This document shows, piece after piece, positions 6,534 to 9,459 of a stretch of DNA of 9,459 bases. Position 1 is the first letter of the stretch. Every line of letters starts with the position of its first letter. The position numbers and the translations under genes are program-made. The stretch is from Chthoniobacterales bacterium (GTDB taxonomy: Bacteria; Verrucomicrobiota; Verrucomicrobiia; Chthoniobacterales; UBA10450), in NCBI GenBank assembly GCA_013695925.1, contig JACCZO010000489.1:1-9459 (forward strand). Reading direction: 5' to 3'. A model generated the notes under the pieces. The model was not told the origin of the DNA and ran no database searches. It was given only the letters and a program-made list of their open reading frames with translations.

Positions 6534-7088
6534 ATGGGCTGCACCGAAACATCACAAAGTAATCTGGACGACATAATAGACGCCTTTCGGGTCCTTCCTT
6601 TCCACGAAGCGGGGCATGCCGTAGCCGCCTGGAGTGTTGGCCTTCGTGTCGAAGAGGTCTCGATCGAACCGAAGCGCCACAGCCTGGGCCGATGCCGTCA
6701 CCGCGCGGCGGGTGCCGACTACCTCTCGAAGCGAATCGTAGTCAGCCTTGCCGGGGAGGGCGCCGCCGCCAAAATTGCTCCGGGACGTGGACATTTGGGC
6801 ACGGGGCGCGATCGCAGAGTTACCTGCCGCTGCGCGCTGGTGTTGACAAACAGGAATAAGGTAGCTGCGCGGCTGCTGATCGAAGAGAAGGGTATTGAGG
6901 TGCGAGCCCTCGTCGATCGGCATTGGGACGCCATCCGCGACGTAGCCTTTGAGCTAGACAGGCGCAGACATTTAACCGCGCGTCAAACGGCCAACATCAT
7001 CAGGCAGCCCTTGCTGAAGTTTTCCCAAGACATCCCACGGCCATCAATTCGTTCGAGCGGGCTTCCAAGACGTTTGAGGCGTTCGTGA
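6534..7088 (+). CDS. Small HEAGH-motif metallopeptidase-like protein (M41/FtsH-like)
   Basis: The protein carries FHEAGHAVAAWSVGL, a zinc-binding HEXXH helix of the type seen in FtsH peptidase domains (HEAGHAxxA). It is followed by a strand EEVSIEPKRHSLGR and a helix KRIVVSLAGEGAAAKIAP, as in M41 peptidases, where GRxAE usually appears. D93 (counting from the 6534 start), in TGRDRRVTCRCAL, is a candidate third zinc ligand. The C-terminal helices (HWDAIRDVAFELDRRRHLTARQ) also fit. No AAA+ ATPase domain or membrane segment is present, so it is a stand-alone domain. An earlier ATG at 6492 overlaps the preceding gene by 22 bp. The ATG at 6534 begins nearer the recognisable domain and 20 bp after the SLOG stop, so I prefer it. 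Neither has a clear Shine-Dalgarno. Activity is unproven. Confidence 0.6.
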   Translation: MGCTETSQSNLDDIIDAFRVLPFHEAGHAVAAWSVGLRVEEVSIEPKRHSLGRCRHRAAGADYLSKRIVVSLAGEGAAAKIAPGRGHLGTGRDRRVTCRCALVLTNRNKVAARLLIEEKGIEVRALVDRHWDAIRDVAFELDRRRHLTARQTANIIRQPLLKFSQDIPRPSIRSSGLPRRLRRS

Positions 7089-7125
7089 TCGTTGCGCAAC
7101 GCGGTTTCAAACATGCTTTAACAAC

Positions 7126-8070
7126 ATGGTTTACGACATTATCGGTGATATTCACGGTCACGCCGACGAACTATCTCTTCTGCTTGCAAAGCTGGGCTAC
7201 CGCTACGAGGGCGGCAAATATTTCCAACCTGGTCACCAGGCCATTTTCATCGGTGATTTCATTGACCGCGGACCAAAGATCAGAGAGACCCTCGCCATTG
7301 TTCGAACAATGGTAATGCACGGGGCGGCCCGCACTGTTCTTGGCAATCACGAATACAACGCAATTTGCTATCACACCGAAGATGGAAAGGGCGATTTCTT
7401 GCGTTCGCATACGGTGGGCGATGGCAAAAACACGAAGCAGCATCAGCAGACGATAAAGCAGCTGGCCTTCCCTCATCCCGGAGAATGGCGAATGTACTTG
7501 GACTGGTTCAAGGGATTGCCCTTCTTCCTCGAACTAAATGGACTGCGCGTGGTGCACGCATCCTGGGATAGTGAATTTGCAGAGTTCGTTCGTGAGCGTT
7601 CATTGAACGATACCGAGTTCCTGCACAGGTCCGCTACGAAAGGCTCCAAGGAATTTGAAGCGATCGATAAGCTCCTGAAAGGTCCGGAAATCCCGCTGCC
7701 GCTCACTTTTAGCGCGCCGGACAGTGAAGGGTTTGAGCGAACCGAAATGCGGCTTGCCTGGTGGAAACCGCGGTCTGGCGGCAACCGATTCAGATATGAC
7801 GAACTAGCCGTCCCCGGCGAAGGAAATATGCCTAGCGACATCATTCCTGTTGAGGATCTAAAGCGCTGGCCTGGGTACGCGAATGGCGAAGAGCCAGTCA
7901 TTTTTGGACACTATTGGCTACCCGCCGATGCGCCGGCGCCTCTCAGCGCTAATGCAGCGTGCGTCGACTTCGGTGTTGCCAAGCCTGGGTGGCGACTCGT
8001 CGCCTATACGTGGCGTGGCGAAAGAACGCTGACAGCCGAACATTTCGCCAATGTTCCGCGGATCGGGTAG
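7126..8070 (+). CDS. Metallophosphoesterase, PPP/PrpE-ApaH-like
   Basis: This 314-residue protein has all the signature motifs of calcineurin-like phosphoesterases of the PPP type. They are GDIHGH (7-12), GDFIDRGP (43-50), GNHE (73-76), VVHASW (142-147) and VIFGHYW (258-264). Metal ligands are probably D8, H10, D44, N74, H144 and H262. The C-terminal CVDFGVAKPGWRLVAYTW (279-296) is the usual closing strand pair of the PrpE/ApaH-like group, whose members hydrolyse dinucleoside polyphosphates or phosphoproteins. A family-typical insert lies between motifs 3 and 4. The ATG at 7126 is 37 bp after the upstream gene and has no Shine-Dalgarno sequence. Its substrate cannot be read from the sequence. 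The neighbouring SLOG-like gene suggests a nucleotide, by inference. Confidence 0.9.
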   Translation: MVYDIIGDIHGHADELSLLLAKLGYRYEGGKYFQPGHQAIFIGDFIDRGPKIRETLAIVRTMVMHGAARTVLGNHEYNAICYHTEDGKGDFLRSHTVGDGKNTKQHQQTIKQLAFPHPGEWRMYLDWFKGLPFFLELNGLRVVHASWDSEFAEFVRERSLNDTEFLHRSATKGSKEFEAIDKLLKGPEIPLPLTFSAPDSEGFERTEMRLAWWKPRSGGNRFRYDELAVPGEGNMPSDIIPVEDLKRWPGYANGEEPVIFGHYWLPADAPAPLSANAACVDFGVAKPGWRLVAYTWRGERTLTAEHFANVPRIG

Positions 8071-8352
8071 TCGGTTCTGCTAGGCATGGCGCCACTTAAT
8101 CTGAAAGCTGCAGGCACCAACTCCTTAAGTCGCTGATGGCGGGTGCCGGGATGGAGGATGGCGAACGGATTGTCCTGTTCCGATCATCCAAACTCATCGA
8201 CCAATCGAACGGCTGCCAAGCTGCTCAGAGGGCGCGTCCGCTTTCTGCCCGCCACGGGTTTGCATGGTGGCGGGGCCTTTAGAAGACGTTTTCTTTCCTC
8301 CCCCAACCAACGTTCGAAAGATTGGACAATCGTCTTTGGAGCCGCACGCCAG
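8071..8352. other. Stretch with no convincing gene
   Basis: These 282 bp follow the phosphoesterase gene and precede the integrase-like remnant. A short plus-strand frame at 8136-8282 encodes 48 residues beginning MAGAGMEDGERIVLFR. It matches no family I know and lacks a Shine-Dalgarno, so I do not call it a gene. The other open frames here look like chance. No terminator hairpin with a T run was found after the phosphoesterase stop. The stretch may be eroded mobile-element DNA. Confidence 0.4.
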
Positions 8353-8598
8353 TCAATTCAGAGAATATGCGTGGATTTGTAGATGGGCGCGGTTGCCGAG
8401 ATTTTCCCGTCTGATCTGCTCCCCTTCGATGAACGTCTCGGCGTGTTCCCGCTTGAGGAAGTATTTCCGAGCACGCTTGCCGCCGACGTAGTAGCCCGCT
8501 ACTTTGAACCGCACCGTCACATGTCGCCGCTCCTCTACGATTCGCAACGGAAGCCGTCGTTGCCGGCGCCGCAACCGAATTGGCGTTTCATGCGCCAA
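8353..8598 (-). pseudogene. Integrase-like N-terminal remnant (arm-binding domain)
   Basis: The 81-residue frame contains VRFKVAGYYVGGKRARKYFL followed by KREHAETFIEGEQIRRENLG. This matches the pattern GxVxGKRxRKxFxTRxEAExF found at the N-terminus of tyrosine recombinases, where a small three-stranded sheet binds arm sites. The core-binding and catalytic domains (R-H-R-Y) are absent: the frame stops at 8353 and nothing downstream on this strand resumes the similarity. It is therefore probably a decayed integrase, though short stand-alone proteins of this kind are also annotated as hypothetical in Verrucomicrobia. It starts 82 bp from the tRNA-Arg gene, the classic location for an integrase. 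Confidence 0.45.
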
Positions 8599-8680
8599 AG
8601 ATGCTTAAGTGGCCCCTAACTAGCAACAACAATGTTCGATTGTATTACAACACAGTTCAGTGATTGATATCCAATAGATT

Positions 8681-8752
8681 GTCCCCGTAGTTCAACGGAT
8701 AGAACGAGGGTTTCCTAAACCTTAAATGTGGGTTCGATTCCCGCCGGGGACA
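8681..8752 (+). tRNA. tRNA-Arg (anticodon CCT)
   Basis: A full cloverleaf can be drawn. The acceptor stem is GTCCCCG / CGGGGAC with discriminator A at 8752. The D stem is GTTC / GAAC. The anticodon stem is AGGGT / ACCTT (one G-U pair) around the loop TTCCTAA, with anticodon CCT at 8714-8716. The T stem is GTGGG / CCCGC around TTCGATT. It reads AGG codons. The 3' CCA is not encoded. Tandem genes and duplicated 3' ends were not seen within the window. tRNA-Arg(CCT) is a common integration site, and this gene lies between the defence genes and an ordinary secreted-protein gene. Confidence 0.95.
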
Positions 8753-8767
8753 GTGCCTGCGAATCTC

Positions 8768-9421
8768 CTATTTGCTTGGGGCGCCGTTTCGCGCGGGGCT
8801 GGAGGTGGGCAAATCCCGGCCTGCTCCGAGGAGCGAATTTCCGTTTAGGAAGCTCCTCAGTAAGCGTTCCTCGTCGCGGCTGGCGACCGCGCCCCGACTG
8901 GCTTTCGCCGCTTTTCTGCGGTTGGCGGTGTTGGTTTGATTAATGAAGCGCTGGGTGGTGACAAAAAAGGCCTGGGTTCGCTCATCATAGAGGGCGACGC
9001 GCGGCTGGTCGTCAATCGTCCGCCAGCCGAGCAGGCCGTTGGGGACATTTTTCTGACCGGCCAAATCCTGCTGAATCCAGACCGCCCCGCCGGTATTTCC
9101 CTGGAGCAAACTCAGAATGTCTTTCTCGGTCAGCTTCGATTTGTCGGCTTTGGCGAAGGTCTCGCGCACGCTTCGACCCTTCATGTAGGTAACGGCGATG
9201 GAATAGCCGCCGGCGAGATAACATTTCGTCAGGCTAGCCTCGACCGGGGAGGGGAGAATGAACACTGGGTACCCATAACGCGCCTGGACTTCCGCCTCGG
9301 TCTCGCTAAGCCGCGCCACGGCGGAGTGGCTGAAAAGAAGGACAAAGAGGAGCACGCCTAACAATCGTGGCCCGGAGGCGATTGACTTCGTCATGCTTTT
9401 AGAAGGACTGAAATTTTCCAT
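8768..9421 (-). CDS. Secreted hypothetical protein (Verrucomicrobia-type)
   Basis: The N-terminus has a signal peptide: a basic n-region, the hydrophobic core LLGVLLFVLLF (20-30), and a cleavage site after SAVA (33-36). The mature protein begins RLSETEAEVQARYGYPVF, a repeat-like opening I associate with small secreted verrucomicrobial proteins (RLGETxxExxxRYGxP). It continues with strands such as YSIAVTYMKGRSVRETF and a helix rich in K and E (EKDILSLLQ). A tail from about residue 165 is rich in N, R, S and A and probably disordered. An in-frame ATG at 9394 gives a cleaner signal peptide (208 residues) and may be the true start. The function is unknown. It lies 15 bp from the tRNA on the opposite strand and probably belongs to the chromosomal backbone. 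Confidence 0.7.
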   Translation of the reverse strand: MENFSPSKSMTKSIASGPRLLGVLLFVLLFSHSAVARLSETEAEVQARYGYPVFILPSPVEASLTKCYLAGGYSIAVTYMKGRSVRETFAKADKSKLTEKDILSLLQGNTGGAVWIQQDLAGQKNVPNGLLGWRTIDDQPRVALYDERTQAFFVTTQRFINQTNTANRRKAAKASRGAVASRDEERLLRSFLNGNSLLGAGRDLPTSSPARNGAPSK

Positions 9422-9459
9422 CCCGCCGGCGCTGCCAGAATGGAATAGTCACGCAAGAC

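Noticed and set aside
6256..6923. Minus-strand open frames of 99 and 123 codons under the SLOG-like and HEAGH genes
   Set aside because: Plus-strand frames there carry motifs (GTGHT, HEAGH); the minus frames have none.
8091..8613. 9-bp inverted repeat GCCACTTAA (8091-8099) and TTAAGTGGC (8605-8613) flanking the integrase-like remnant
   Set aside because: A 9-bp match over about 500 bp is expected by chance about once; there is no transposase and no target duplication.
5481..8673. Shared 10-mer TTGATATCCA upstream of the toxin gene (minus strand) and upstream of the tRNA (plus strand)
   Set aside because: Many 10-mer coincidences are expected in a 9.4-kb window on both strands; no extended similarity surrounds it.
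1..9459. CRISPR array, rRNA genes or complete insertion sequence
   Set aside because: No regularly spaced repeats, rRNA-like sequence, transposase frame or paired terminal inverted repeats were seen.

Overview
The window most likely comes from a member of the Verrucomicrobiota, or a close relative in the PVC group. The lineage call rests on three signs: moderately GC-rich DNA, a secreted protein at the right edge (8768-9421) of a type I associate with Verrucomicrobia, and start codons that mostly lack Shine-Dalgarno sequences. It is an inference, not a proof. The region reads as the end of an anti-phage defence island beside a tRNA-Arg(CCT) gene.

Layout. Positions 1-3928 (minus strand) hold the first three genes of a type 1 BREX operon, in transcription order brxA, brxB and brxC, tightly coupled. 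brxC runs off the left edge, where pglX, pglZ and brxL would be expected. A 318-bp non-coding region (3929-4246) precedes brxA and carries three copies of a 9-bp motif plus two hairpins. Next on the minus strand is a chimeric pseudogene (4247-4733) joining the start of an Eco57I-like adenine methyltransferase, out of frame, to the end of an HNH nuclease. Upstream of it lies a toxin-first RelE/HigB-type toxin-antitoxin pair (4765-5473) with a palindrome over the toxin start codon.

Positions 5504-5815 are a junction of two broken genes: a minus-strand C-terminal tail and a plus-strand C-terminal piece of a (p)ppGpp-hydrolase-like HD-domain protein. After it come three closely spaced plus-strand genes (5911-8070): a SLOG-like nucleotide-sensor candidate, a small HEAGH (M41/FtsH-like) metallopeptidase candidate, and a PPP-type metallophosphoesterase. 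A 282-bp stretch without a convincing gene, a short integrase-like remnant on the minus strand, the tRNA and the secreted-protein gene complete the window.

How it works together. BREX blocks phage replication and marks host DNA by adenine methylation. The toxin-antitoxin pair and the restriction-modification debris are typical passengers of such islands. The SLOG, peptidase and phosphoesterase cassette is the best candidate for an undescribed system: a nucleotide-ligand sensor next to a protease and a phosphatase. That reading is inference from co-location and motifs.
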